Positions 23,570 through 31,270 of a stretch of 64,000 nt of DNA are shown in pieces (within the stretch, counting starts at the first letter, position 1; each line of letters starts with the position of its first letter). The position numbers and the translations under genes are program-made. Under the pieces are notes generated by a model. It was not told the origin of the DNA. It did no database searches and saw nothing but the letters and a program-made list of their open reading frames with translations. The DNA is from Microbacteriaceae bacterium VKM Ac-2854. Its GTDB lineage: Bacteria > Actinomycetota > Actinomycetes > Actinomycetales > Microbacteriaceae. Location of the stretch: the NCBI GenBank assembly GCA_013205085.1, contig JABMLH010000005.1, positions 321,008 through 385,007 on the forward strand, written 5' to 3'.

Positions 23570-24499
23570 TCAGACGAAGCGGACGGCGTTCTGGATCCGC
23601 GTACGCACCTCGAAGGACTCCCCGTAGCCGCCGAGCCGGGGATCGCCCAGCCCATTGCGCAGCAGTTGCGGCAGCACGGAGCGACGCACGACCACCGTGC
23701 CCGCGTGCCGACCGCGTTCGACCAGGGCGTACGGATCCTCCAGCGTGTCGTCGGGAACCACGATGACGCACGAGGTGAAGCGGACCCGAAGCTCGCGCCC
23801 CAGGCGGCGAGCGTTGCGGTTGAGCCGGGTGACCGGCTTGTCGCCCTCGGGGATAGCGGTCGACTCGAGCTCGCCCTTGCGCAGCCGCACGGCGTCACCC
23901 CAGTCCTCCGACGCGATCGCGACGAGACCGCTCGGGCCGAGCACCACCTGGTCGATCTTGGCCCCGCCGTCGCCCACGGCGACGTCGTTCCACACGGTGT
24001 ACGCGATGCCGAGCGAGCCGACGACGGTCGCCGTCGCCTCCTCCGCCTGGGCCTTGGCCAGCCAGTAGCGCACCTCGCGGGGCGCGCGACGCACGATGGC
24101 CGGATCGAACGGATCGTCGACCTCGACGCCGCGGCCGAGCCACTCGCGCACCAGCACGAGGTAGCGCTCGCGCGCACGCCCACCGGGATGACCGTACGAA
24201 CGGGCGCGCACCGCGGAGGCCGGCGTCGAGGTGCGCGGGCTGCCGGTGTACGGCGCGTGCGCGGCGGGAGCCGGCGTGCCGCGATCGTAGTCGCGGCGCG
24301 CCTCGGCGCTGCCGATGCGCTCCCAGGCGAGCTGCACCGCGTGGAACCGGGCGGCGTCGCCGCCGGTGTCGGGATGCGTCTCGCGCAGCAGTCGGCGATA
24401 CGCGCGGCGGAGCTGATCGTCGTCGGCGGTGACGGGGACCCCGAGCACCTCGTACGGCGTGCGGGCTGCGGGGCTGTCGGGCGCAGTGCTATCGGGCAT
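23570..24499 (-). CDS. DnaJ-domain protein with NERD-like C-terminal domain
   Basis: A 309-residue protein. Residues about 14-75 are a J domain (YEVLGVPVTADDDQLRRAYR, then HPD at 42-44, ending RRDYDRG), so it should stimulate an Hsp70. After a Pro/Thr/Ser linker, residues about 145-270 resemble a NERD (nuclease-related) domain: KIDQVVLGPSGLVAIASEDW, ELRVRFTSCVIVVPDD and HAGTVVVRRSVLPQLLR. The aspartate of the IDQVVLGP motif is kept, but the usual E-x-K after it reads SED, so nuclease activity is doubtful. Start is ATG 24497-24499 with GGAAG upstream; the frame is open further. Possibly a chaperone adaptor. Confidence 0.72.
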   Translation of the reverse strand: MPDSTAPDSPAARTPYEVLGVPVTADDDQLRRAYRRLLRETHPDTGGDAARFHAVQLAWERIGSAEARRDYDRGTPAPAAHAPYTGSPRTSTPASAVRARSYGHPGGRARERYLVLVREWLGRGVEVDDPFDPAIVRRAPREVRYWLAKAQAEEATATVVGSLGIAYTVWNDVAVGDGGAKIDQVVLGPSGLVAIASEDWGDAVRLRKGELESTAIPEGDKPVTRLNRNARRLGRELRVRFTSCVIVVPDDTLEDPYALVERGRHAGTVVVRRSVLPQLLRNGLGDPRLGGYGESFEVRTRIQNAVRFV

Positions 24500-24612
24500 G
24501 GGTCTTCCGGAAGGGGCGGGAGTCGAAGACACCACGATATCGGCGTGGAGTGAGTGCCCGGTGTGCGCGCGCCGTACGTCGGCAGCGCAGAGCGTCGGGG
24601 TGAAGATGGAGC

Positions 24613-24882
24613 ATGGTGCGACGCAGGGTGATCGTCTCGGGGGTGGTGCAAGGCGTGGGATTCCGCTGGTGGACGCGCACGCAGGCGCGGCGGCTCGGGC
24701 TCGTCGGCTGGGTGCGCAACCGTCGCGACGGCACCGTTGAGGCCGAGCTCGAAGGCGAGCGTGCCGCGGTGGACGAGATGCTCGCCCGGCTGCGGAGCGG
24801 GCCGGACGGCGCGGAGGTCAGCGCGGTCGAGGCGACGGACATCGCGGAGGCGGGTGGTTCCGGGTTCGAGCTACGGCGCTGA
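24613..24882 (+). CDS. acyP: Acylphosphatase
   Basis: An 89-residue enzyme hydrolysing acyl phosphates. Family signatures are GVVQGVGFRWWTRTQA (with the phosphate-binding Arg) and GWVRNRRDGTVEAELEG (with the catalytic Asn). ATG at 24613; GAAGAT lies 5 nt upstream of GGAGC-ATG, so the message may be leaderless or nearly so. The stop codon overlaps the end of the convergent WYL regulator by 12 nt. Confidence 0.93.
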   Translation: MVRRRVIVSGVVQGVGFRWWTRTQARRLGLVGWVRNRRDGTVEAELEGERAAVDEMLARLRSGPDGAEVSAVEATDIAEAGGSGFELRR

Positions 24883-25845
24883 GGCGGTGAGTGCCGCGCG
24901 CATCCGGTCGACGGCCGCCGTGGCGCGGGTGAGCGCCTCCGGCGGCGCCTCGAAGCGGTACTCGACGCCCTCGGGGATCCACAGGATAGCCGAGAGCAGC
25001 CCCTCCACCGTGTCGGCGTCAATCGGCCAGCGGGTGCGCTGCGCATCGATCGCCTCGGCGCCGACCGACCAGCGGCCGAACACCTCCCGCATCCGTTCGA
25101 CCGGCAGCTCCAGCTCGACCACGGCTCGGAAGCGGCGCCGTCGGGAGGCCGACATCGCGCTCTCGAGGTACGCCGCCGCATCCGCTTCCGGCAGCTCGCG
25201 TCGTTCGAAGTGCACGCGAGTGCCGAAGAAGCGACTCATCCGATCGAGGCGGAAGGTGCGCCAGTCACCGCGGCGGAGGTCCCAGCAGAGCAGGAACCAG
25301 GTGCGATGGCTGGATACCACCGCGTGCGGCTCGACGACGCGGTCGCTCTCGGCGCCGTCGCTCGCGACGTAGTGGAAGCGGATCCGCTCGCTGTCGCGGC
25401 AGGCGAGGGCGAGCTGGCCGAGGAGTTCCTGCGGGATCGACGCCTCGCGGGGGCTCGAGGAGCGCACGAGGCCGCCGACCGCGTTCACCCGAGCGCGCAG
25501 CGCGGCGGGCAGCACCTGCTCGAACTTCGCGAGCGCGCTCAGCGTGGTGCGCTCGCCATCGGCGAGACCCTCGTCGGCCGCGAGCCGGAGGCCGACCGCC
25601 ATGGTGACCGCCTCGTCGTCGGTGAGCAGCAACGGCGGCAGCTGCGATCCGGCTTCCAACCGGTATCCGCCCAGGGCGCCTCTGGTCGCCTCGACGTGGT
25701 AGCCGAGATCGCGCAGTCTCTCGATGTCGCGGCGCAGCGTCCGCTCGGTGACGCCGAGTCGACGCGCGAGCGCGGGGCCGGCCCACTGCCGATAGGTCTG
25801 CAGCAGGTCGAGCAGGGTGAGCACGCGGGCGGTGGTCTCGGACAT
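24871..25845 (-). CDS. WYL-domain transcriptional regulator (YafY type)
   Basis: A 324-residue regulator: an N-terminal DeoR-like helix-turn-helix (LARRLGVTERTLRRDIERLR) and a central and C-terminal WYL ligand-sensing domain (IRFHYVASDGAESDRVVEPH, then TWFLLCWDLRRGDWRTFRLD and RMSRF). Such proteins often control a divergently placed gene and sense nucleotide-like or nucleic-acid ligands. Here the divergent gene is a VOC-family protein 90 nt away. CAGAAT lies 6 nt before the ATG (leaderless). The GGAC-N7-GTCC pair at 25870-25884 in the shared region is a possible operator. Confidence 0.88.
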   Translation of the reverse strand: MSETTARVLTLLDLLQTYRQWAGPALARRLGVTERTLRRDIERLRDLGYHVEATRGALGGYRLEAGSQLPPLLLTDDEAVTMAVGLRLAADEGLADGERTTLSALAKFEQVLPAALRARVNAVGGLVRSSSPREASIPQELLGQLALACRDSERIRFHYVASDGAESDRVVEPHAVVSSHRTWFLLCWDLRRGDWRTFRLDRMSRFFGTRVHFERRELPEADAAAYLESAMSASRRRRFRAVVELELPVERMREVFGRWSVGAEAIDAQRTRWPIDADTVEGLLSAILWIPEGVEYRFEAPPEALTRATAAVDRMRAALTASAP

Positions 25846-25935
25846 GATCCGATTCTGCCGCTCGAATCAGGACACCGACAGTCCGGTATCGCTTCTACCG
25901 TGGCTGATGCATCCCCACCGAAGGAGAGAAACACC

Positions 25936-26307
25936 ATGGAAATGAAGCTCGAGCTGGTCGCGGTTCCGGTCACCGATGTGGACCGCGCGAAAGACTTCTA
26001 CGTGAACGTCGTCGGATTCAACGCCGACCACGACCACGTTGTGCACGAGGGCCTGCGCTTCGTGCAACTCACCCCGCCCGGCTCCGCCTGCTCGATCGTC
26101 ATCGGCATCGGCATCACCGACATGACGCCGGGCTCGCAGAAGGGTCTGCAGATGGTCGTCGCGGACGCTGCGGCGGCGCGGGAGGAGCTGATCGGCCGCG
26201 GTGCGGAGGTCTCCGAGATCGACTCCCAGCCGTGGGGCGAGTTCGTCTACTTCGCCGACCCCGACGGCAACACCTGGGCGCTGCAGCAGATCGTGTATCC
26301 GAGTTGA
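25936..26307 (+). CDS. VOC-family (glyoxalase/bleomycin-resistance fold) protein
   Basis: A 123-residue metal-binding-fold protein: LVAVPVTDVDRAKDFYVNVV, GLRFVQLTPPGSACSIVIG, then GEFVYFADPDGNTWALQQI. The C-terminal DPDGNTW-Q pattern and length fit small VOC enzymes or resistance proteins. Substrate unknown. AAGGAG lies 9 nt before the ATG, so this gene has a leader, unlike its divergent regulator. The WYL regulator is the likely controller; TACCGT at 25896-25901 is a candidate -10. Confidence 0.88.
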   Translation: MEMKLELVAVPVTDVDRAKDFYVNVVGFNADHDHVVHEGLRFVQLTPPGSACSIVIGIGITDMTPGSQKGLQMVVADAAAAREELIGRGAEVSEIDSQPWGEFVYFADPDGNTWALQQIVYPS

Positions 26308-26312
26308 GAGAA

Positions 26313-26361
26313 GGGTTGTCACTCCGTCCCGCGGTCGAAGCGTGGGACGGAGTGACAACCC
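26313..26361. repeat. GGGTTGTCA-type inverted repeat, copy 4
   Basis: Perfect 18-bp arms GGGTTGTCACTCCGTCCC (26313-26330) and complement (26344-26361), loop 13 nt. It fills the 58-nt gap between the convergent VOC and LLM genes. Confidence 0.9.
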
Positions 26362-26365
26362 CTGC

Positions 26366-27409
26366 CTATGAGGCCAGAATCTCGCGCACCATCGGGATCA
26401 CCTGGGTGCCGTAGAGCTCGATGTTGCGCATGATGGCGTCGTGCGGCAACGTACCGGCGCTGTACTTGAGGTCGAAGCGCTCGATGCCGAGATCGCGCAC
26501 GGTGTTCGCGATCTTGCGCGCCACGGTCTCGGGCGAACCGACGTGGATCGCTCCCTCCGGGCTCGCCTCCTGCTCGAAGTGGCTGCGGGTCATCGGCGAC
26601 CAGCCGCGATCGCGCCCGATCGAGTCGGCCATCGCCTTGTAGTGCGGGAAGTACAGCTCGCGGGCCTCCTCATCCGTCGCGGCCACGAAGCCGGGCGAAT
26701 GGGCGGCGATCGGCAGCCGAGGTGCCTCGAGCTGGTCGAGGGCCCGGTCGAAGAGGTCGGCGAACGGACGGAATCGCGCCGGCGAGCCGCCGATGATGGC
26801 GAGCACGAGCGGGAAGCCGAAGCGCGCCGCGCGCACCACCGACTCCGGGCTGCCGCCGACGCCGATCCAGGTGGCGAGGCGGCCGTTCTCGACGGGCGGG
26901 TAGACGCTCTGCTCGGTCAGCGGCTTGCGGGTGCGGCCGCTCCAGGTGACCGGCTCCTGCTTGACCAGCTCGGCGAACAGCTCCAGTTTCTCCTCGAAGA
27001 GCAGCTCGTACTGCGCGAGGTCGTAGCCGAACAGCGGGAAGGATTCGGTGAAGGAGCCGCGCCCGAGGATGACCTCCGCGCGCCCACCCGAGATGCCGTC
27101 GAGGGTCGAGAAGCGCTGGAACACGCGCACCGGATCGTCCGAGCTGAGCACGGTGACGGCAGAGCCGAGGTGGATGTTCTCGGTGCGGCCCGCGATGGCG
27201 GCGAGCACCACATCCGGCGCACTCACGGCGAAATCGGCGCGGTGGTGCTCGCCGACCCCGAAGGCGTCGATACCGACCTGGTCGGCCAGCACGCCCTCCT
27301 CCACCACGTCGCGCAGCACCTGCGCGTGCGAGCGCGGCTGCCCGTCGGGGCCGACCGTCACATCTCCGAAGGTGTCGACGCCGAACCGGAGCTTCGAGAA
27401 TTCATGCAT
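26366..27409 (-). CDS. LLM-class flavin-dependent oxidoreductase
   Basis: A 347-residue luciferase-like monooxygenase-fold protein: GVGEHHRADFAVSAPDVVLA, LDGISGGRAEVILGRGSF, WIGVGGSPESVVRAARFG and HVGSPETVARKIA. It probably oxidises a small organic compound with reduced FMN or F420; substrate unknown. Two starts are possible. ATG at 27415 (MSM) has no ribosome-binding site. ATG at 27409 (MHEFSKLRFG) lies 7 nt after a TAGTTT hexamer, the leaderless spacing used elsewhere in the window, so 27409 is chosen. It is convergent with the VOC gene across a palindromic repeat. Confidence 0.87.
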   Translation of the reverse strand: MHEFSKLRFGVDTFGDVTVGPDGQPRSHAQVLRDVVEEGVLADQVGIDAFGVGEHHRADFAVSAPDVVLAAIAGRTENIHLGSAVTVLSSDDPVRVFQRFSTLDGISGGRAEVILGRGSFTESFPLFGYDLAQYELLFEEKLELFAELVKQEPVTWSGRTRKPLTEQSVYPPVENGRLATWIGVGGSPESVVRAARFGFPLVLAIIGGSPARFRPFADLFDRALDQLEAPRLPIAAHSPGFVAATDEEARELYFPHYKAMADSIGRDRGWSPMTRSHFEQEASPEGAIHVGSPETVARKIANTVRDLGIERFDLKYSAGTLPHDAIMRNIELYGTQVIPMVREILAS

Positions 27410-27419
27410 ACTCATGAAA

Positions 27420-27650
27420 CTAGACCAACGGATCCGCGGCGAGGTGCATTCCCGCGGCCGGCGCCGGCGCGCGGTAAGCGGCGGCGAGCGACGCCACGGT
27501 GTCGTGCGCGTTCAGCCCATTGGGATCGAGCAGCACCCAGAGTTCGGCACCGCCGAGCGTGTCCTGCTGGTGAAGGGCACGATGCCGATCCTGCCGCACC
27601 GGCTGGGCATCCGGTGCAAGACGGCGCCCTGATCGCCGCGCCGGAGGACG
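27420..27650 (-). pseudogene. Possible gene remnant with broken frame
   Basis: Between the LLM gene and the small plus-strand gene there is no intact ORF with a start signal, but the minus strand looks coding in two successive frames with high GC at third positions. One reads GDQGAVLHRMPSRCGRIGIV then PFTSR. It is followed, one frame over, by LGGAELWVLLDPNGLNAHDT then VASLAAAYRAPAPAAG, ending at the TAG at 27420. The frame change lies near 27565. The family is not recognised. A plus-strand frame of 72 codons (27414-27632) also exists but has no start signal. This could be a decayed gene that once preceded the LLM gene. Confidence 0.35.
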
Positions 27651-27659
27651 ATGGAGAGC

Positions 27660-27923
27660 ATGACTGATGCAGAGCAGACCCAACCGATCCAGGCCGGCAG
27701 CGACGACGCCCACATCGACGAGAAGCTTCGCGGAATCCTGCTGCAACTCGCCGCCGACCACGACGTCCGCCCGGACGAAGACCTCGAGGCGGTCCTGACC
27801 AAGCGCCTGAAGGACTCGGGCATCACGCTCTCCCCGGAGTACATCGCGACGCTGGCGCGGCGCATCCCGGGCCTCACCCGCGAAGAAGGCACCGACCTGC
27901 AGCCGGGCGTGCACGGGGCCTAG
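27660..27923 (+). CDS. Small hypothetical protein, 87 residues
   Basis: Not recognised. A small acidic soluble protein (DDAHIDEKLRGILLQLAADH, then DVRPDEDLEAVLTKRLKDSG and ITLSPEYIATLARRIPGL) predicted mostly helical, without membrane segments or cysteines. The start is ATG 27660: GACGAT ends 7 nt upstream, the leaderless pattern, and the earlier in-frame ATG has nothing better. It is convergent with the Lrp regulator 4 nt away. Confidence 0.7.
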   Translation: MTDAEQTQPIQAGSDDAHIDEKLRGILLQLAADHDVRPDEDLEAVLTKRLKDSGITLSPEYIATLARRIPGLTREEGTDLQPGVHGA

Positions 27924-27927
27924 CCGC

Positions 27928-28413
27928 TCAGTCCGGCAGCGCCGGCCCCTTGGTGTGGTGGTCGAACACGATGCTCGTGCGGGTCGAGGCGACGGCGGGA
28001 TGGGCAGAGAGGTTCGACACCACGAAGTCGCGCACGTCGTCCGAGTCGCGCACGGCGACGTGGATGATGAAGTCCTCCGAGCCGCCGAGGAAGAAGAGCT
28101 GCACGACCTCGGGGAGCGCGCGGATCTCCTCCGCGAATCGGGTGATGGCCTGGCGCTGACCCGCGCGGATGTTGACGCTGATGAGCGCCTGCAGCTTCAG
28201 CCCCAGCGCCGAGGGGTCGAGTTCGGCGGTGAATCCGGTGATGATGCCGCGATCCACCAGCGCCCGCACCCGGGCGAGGCAGGTCGACTGGGCGATGCCC
28301 GCCCGCTCGGCGAGCCGGCTGTTCGGGATGCGCGCATCCGCCCGCAGCAGCCGCACGAGGCTGCGGTCGATCGGATCCAGCTCCGCGAGGTCGTGCAGAT
28401 CGTGCGGTCGCAT
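27928..28413 (-). CDS. Lrp/AsnC-family regulator (AldR-like)
   Basis: A 161-residue regulator with an AsnC helix-turn-helix (DPIDRSLVRLLRADARIPNS, then RLAERAGIAQSTCLARVRAL) and a ligand-binding RAM domain (EVVQLFFLGGSEDFIIHVAV). It is divergent from alanine dehydrogenase, and in mycobacteria the equivalent AldR controls ald in response to alanine, so the same role is inferred. ATG at 28411-28413 with GGAGG 9 nt upstream; the frame is open far upstream, but that is noncoding. The 151-nt region shared with ald should hold the operator; no clear palindrome was seen. Confidence 0.88.
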   Translation of the reverse strand: MRPHDLHDLAELDPIDRSLVRLLRADARIPNSRLAERAGIAQSTCLARVRALVDRGIITGFTAELDPSALGLKLQALISVNIRAGQRQAITRFAEEIRALPEVVQLFFLGGSEDFIIHVAVRDSDDVRDFVVSNLSAHPAVASTRTSIVFDHHTKGPALPD

Positions 28414-28564
28414 CCGTCTCGTCCTCCCGGTTTCAGCGGATCCTGCGGACTTCGAGGTCATCGTCCGCGGATCCTGCGGAATGTCATCCATTCGAAACAC
28501 GATCCTCGCACGATAAGGGCACGACTGCCGCACGTCCCGCGGCGCCACCGACGAAGGAGACGTC

Positions 28565-29677
28565 ATGCGGATCGGCATCCCCACCGAGATCAAGAACAAC
28601 GAGAACCGGGTCGCGGCCACGCCCGCCGGGGTGCACGAGCTGGTCCGTCGCGGCCACGAGGTCGCCGTCGAGTCCGGCGCCGGTCTCGGCTCGCGGATCA
28701 CGGATGACGACTACGTCGCCGCCGGCGCCACGATCGTCGCCGACGCGGACACCGTCTGGGCGCAGGCCGACCTGGTGCTCAAGGTCAAGGAGCCGATCGC
28801 CGAGGAGTACCCGCGGATGCGCTCCGGGCAGATCCTGTTCACCTACCTGCACCTCGCCGCGTCCCAGCCGTGCACGGATGCGCTGCTCGCGGCCGGCACC
28901 ACGGCGATCGCCTACGAGACGGTGCAGCTGCCCAACCGCCAGCTGCCGCTGCTCTCTCCGATGAGCGAGGTCGCCGGGCGGCTCTCGATCACCGTCGGCG
29001 CGTATCACCTGATGAGTGCCGCGGGCGGCCGCGGCACCCTCCTCGGCGGCGTGCCCGGCACTCCCAAGGCGAAGGTCGTGGTGATCGGCGGCGGCGTGGC
29101 CGGGGAGCACGCCGCGGCGAACGCACTCGGGATGGGTGCCGACGTCACGATCATCGACCTGTCGCTCCCCCGCTTGCGCGAGCTGGAGAACCGTTTCGGC
29201 GGGGCGATCCAGACCCGCGCCTCCTCCGCCTACGAGGTGGCGGCGCAGGTGAAGGACGCCGATCTGGTGATCGGCTCCGTGCTGATCCCGGGCGAGAAGG
29301 CCCCGAAGCTCGTCACGGACGCCATGGTCGCGACCATGAAGCCGGGCGCGGTGCTGGTGGACATCGCCATCGATCAGGGCGGCTGCTTCGAGAACTCGCA
29401 CGCCACCACCCACGACGACCCGACCTTCGCGGTGCACGACACGGTGTACTACTGCGTGGCGAACATGCCCGGCGCCGTGCCGGAGACCTCGACGCGCGCG
29501 CTGACGAATGCGACACTGCCCTACGTCATCGCCCTGGCCGACAAGGGCTGGCAGAAGGCGCTGGCCGAGGATGCCGCGCTGGCGAAGGGCCTGAACACGC
29601 ACGAGGGCCACGTCACCAACGAGGGCGTCGCCGCCGCATTCGGCCTGCCCTACGTCGCGCCGGCAAGCCTGCTCTGA
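28565..29677 (+). CDS. ald: Alanine dehydrogenase
   Basis: A 370-residue NAD-dependent enzyme interconverting L-alanine and pyruvate plus ammonia. It begins MRIGIPTEIKNNENRVAATP. It has the catalytic-lysine segment ADLVLKVKEPIAEEY, TYLHLAASQP with the catalytic His, NAD-binding VVVIGGGVAGEHAAANALGM, and DIAIDQGGCFE. ATG with GGAG 5 nt upstream. Monocistronic, divergent from its likely regulator. Its stop codon lies inside a palindrome that also contains the stop of the convergent kinase gene. Confidence 0.96.
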   Translation: MRIGIPTEIKNNENRVAATPAGVHELVRRGHEVAVESGAGLGSRITDDDYVAAGATIVADADTVWAQADLVLKVKEPIAEEYPRMRSGQILFTYLHLAASQPCTDALLAAGTTAIAYETVQLPNRQLPLLSPMSEVAGRLSITVGAYHLMSAAGGRGTLLGGVPGTPKAKVVVIGGGVAGEHAAANALGMGADVTIIDLSLPRLRELENRFGGAIQTRASSAYEVAAQVKDADLVIGSVLIPGEKAPKLVTDAMVATMKPGAVLVDIAIDQGGCFENSHATTHDDPTFAVHDTVYYCVANMPGAVPETSTRALTNATLPYVIALADKGWQKALAEDAALAKGLNTHEGHVTNEGVAAAFGLPYVAPASLL

Positions 29678-29691
29678 CGCCGCGTCAGAGC
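29671..29691. terminator. Palindrome containing both convergent stop codons
   Basis: GCTCTGACGC at 29671-29680 and its complement at 29682-29691 around one central base. It includes the TGA of ald (29675-29677) and the TGA of the phosphotransferase gene (29685-29687), so both proteins end Leu-Leu-stop on mirrored DNA. Probable bidirectional terminator. Confidence 0.65.
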
Positions 29692-30482
29692 AGCTCGGCG
29701 GCGGCCGCCGCCACCGCGAGGGCGGCCGCGGGATCGGTGCCGTCCTCCAGATGCCACGCGACGGAGAGCATGGCGTAGCCGAACACCCACTCGGCCAGAT
29801 CGTCGCGCCCCAGTCGTTCGGCCACGATCGCCTGTCGGCGGCGAAGGCGCGAGATCGCGGTGGCCGGATCGGGGTTGAGGAAGAGCGCGAGGTGGTCGAA
29901 CACACGAGGTCCCCGCACCCCCTTCGGGTCGATCGCCAGCCAGCGAGCGCGCGAACGGTCTCCGAAATCGAGCACGTTGAAATGATGAGCATCGCCGTGC
30001 AGCAGCACCGACGGCTCGACCGGCGCCGAGAGCTCCCGCAGGATGTCGGCCGCCCGCTCGTGCCCGCGCGGATCGGGATGCGACGCCGGAGCGGGAGCGG
30101 TGAGCGCACGGATCCATCGAGCCAGATCCGGAACGGCGAGCCCAGGATCCGGAACGGCGTGCAGCCGCTCGAGCACGTCGCAGAGGATAACGGTCGCCGT
30201 GTCGTCACGACCGTCGGCGCTCAAACGGGCGAGGTCGCGCGGACCGGTCGCTCGAACCAGGAGCACGGCGTCGCCGTCGAGTTCGAGGACGCGCACGGCG
30301 CCGCGGCCGGCCCAGGATGCCAGCACCCGCGCACCGAGTCGCTCCTCCGCGACGTGAGCGAGCTTGATCATCACCGGTTCATCGCCGCGGACGCCGGGCT
30401 GCAGTTCGCTCGTTCCGGTCACGACCACGGGCCCGGTCAGCTGCACACCCCAGCGGCGGGCCACATCCATCAACGGCGACAT
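29685..30482 (-). CDS. Aminoglycoside/hydroxyurea-type phosphotransferase (APH(6)-like)
   Basis: A 265-residue small-molecule kinase. The catalytic loop is VLLHGDAHHFNVLDFGDRSR and the metal-binding segment is WLAIDPKGVRGPRVFDHLAL. The IDPKG variant is typical of streptomycin 6-phosphotransferase-like proteins. The natural substrate and any resistance effect are unknown; many chromosomal members do not confer resistance. ATG start; TAGGGT ends 6 nt upstream (leaderless). It is divergent from nnrE with 47 nt between the starts, so the two promoters nearly touch. Confidence 0.85.
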   Translation of the reverse strand: MSPLMDVARRWGVQLTGPVVVTGTSELQPGVRGDEPVMIKLAHVAEERLGARVLASWAGRGAVRVLELDGDAVLLVRATGPRDLARLSADGRDDTATVILCDVLERLHAVPDPGLAVPDLARWIRALTAPAPASHPDPRGHERAADILRELSAPVEPSVLLHGDAHHFNVLDFGDRSRARWLAIDPKGVRGPRVFDHLALFLNPDPATAISRLRRRQAIVAERLGRDDLAEWVFGYAMLSVAWHLEDGTDPAAALAVAAAAAELL

Positions 30483-30488
30483 CCGGCA

Positions 30489-30494
30489 ACCCTA
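30489..30494 (-). promoter_or_regulatory. Candidate leaderless -10 for phosphotransferase gene
   Basis: TAGGGT on the minus strand, 6 nt (TGCCGG) before ATG 30482. Confidence 0.6.
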
Positions 30495-30517
30495 TTGCCG
30501 GGCGCCTCCGGGTCGGT

Positions 30518-30523
30518 CAGAGT
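30518..30523 (+). promoter_or_regulatory. Candidate leaderless -10 for nnrE
   Basis: CAGAGT followed by GGAGGC and ATG 30530. The spacer resembles a ribosome-binding site but abuts the start codon and is too close to act as one. Confidence 0.5.
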
Positions 30524-30529
30524 GGAGGC

Positions 30530-31216
30530 ATGCTCCTGGGCTATTCGGCGGAACAGGTACGGGCGGCGGAAGCCGTGCATCTGCGTGCCGGTGAGCCGCT
30601 GATGCAGCGCGCGGCAACCGGGTTGGCTCGGGAGATCCGGCTCCTGCTGGCGGTGCGACCCGAGCGTCGGCGCCCCGGCCGCGTGCTCGCCCTGGTCGGT
30701 TCGGGCGACAACGGCGGCGATGCGCTCTACGCGGTCGCGTCGCTCGCGGCGACCGGTACCGAGGTCTGGCTGGTGCGAGCCGGTTCCCGCGTGCATCCCG
30801 GCGGCTACGCCGTCGCCCTCGACGAGGGTTGCGAGGACGTCGCGGCCGATCCGGCGGCGGTGGCGGTGTTGGCGGCGCGATCGGATGTGGTGATCGACGG
30901 GTTGCTCGGCACCGGTTCATCCGCGAATCCGGCGCTGCGAGGGACGGCGCGCGAACTCGTGGCGGCGCTGCTTCCCGTCGTGGCCCAGGCCGATGGGCCG
31001 CTCGTCGTCGCTGTCGACCTGCCCAGCGGCATCCACCCGGACGACGGCTCCGTGCCGGACCCGACCGTGCTGCCGGCGGATCTGACCGTGACGTTCGGCG
31101 GGATCAAGGCCGGTCTGCTGCGCGAACCGGGCGCTTCGCTCGCGGGGCGGCTGCGCCTGATCGACATCGGCTTGCAGCACGAACTCGCCGGCATGGAACC
31201 GATGCTGGCGCGCTGA
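30530..31216 (+). CDS. nnrE: NAD(P)H-hydrate epimerase
   Basis: A 228-residue YjeF N-terminal-type protein that epimerises damaged NAD(P)HX so that the dehydratase can repair it. Motifs: LVGSGDNGGDALYAVASLAA, VIDGLLGTGSSANP, VVAVDLPSGIHPDDG and TFGGIKAGLL. Only the epimerase domain is present; the dehydratase (NnrD) domain is not fused and not nearby. Leaderless start likely. An iron-box-controlled gene follows 54 nt downstream on the same strand and has its own control site. Confidence 0.9.
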   Translation: MLLGYSAEQVRAAEAVHLRAGEPLMQRAATGLAREIRLLLAVRPERRRPGRVLALVGSGDNGGDALYAVASLAATGTEVWLVRAGSRVHPGGYAVALDEGCEDVAADPAAVAVLAARSDVVIDGLLGTGSSANPALRGTARELVAALLPVVAQADGPLVVAVDLPSGIHPDDGSVPDPTVLPADLTVTFGGIKAGLLREPGASLAGRLRLIDIGLQHELAGMEPMLAR

Positions 31217-31223
31217 CGAACCG

Positions 31224-31242
31224 TAAGGTTAGGCTTGCCTGA
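31224..31242 (+). promoter_or_regulatory. DtxR/IdeR-type iron box
   Basis: TAAGGTTAGGCTTGCCTGA matches the actinobacterial iron box TTAGGTTAGGCTAACCTAA at 15 of 19 positions by eye. It lies 28 nt before the siderophore-interacting protein gene and should repress it when iron is plentiful. Confidence 0.85.
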
Positions 31243-31270
31243 CCAACCGCCGTCGCGAACAGGATCCGCC

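Noticed and set aside
27414..27632. Plus-strand 72-codon ORF ending KTAP
   Set aside because: No ribosome-binding site or leaderless -10 before its ATG, and the minus strand has better codon statistics in this stretch.
29685..30482. Acquired aminoglycoside resistance gene
   Set aside because: APH(6)-like motifs are present, but codon use and leaderless promoter match the chromosome and no mobile element is near; resistance cannot be claimed.
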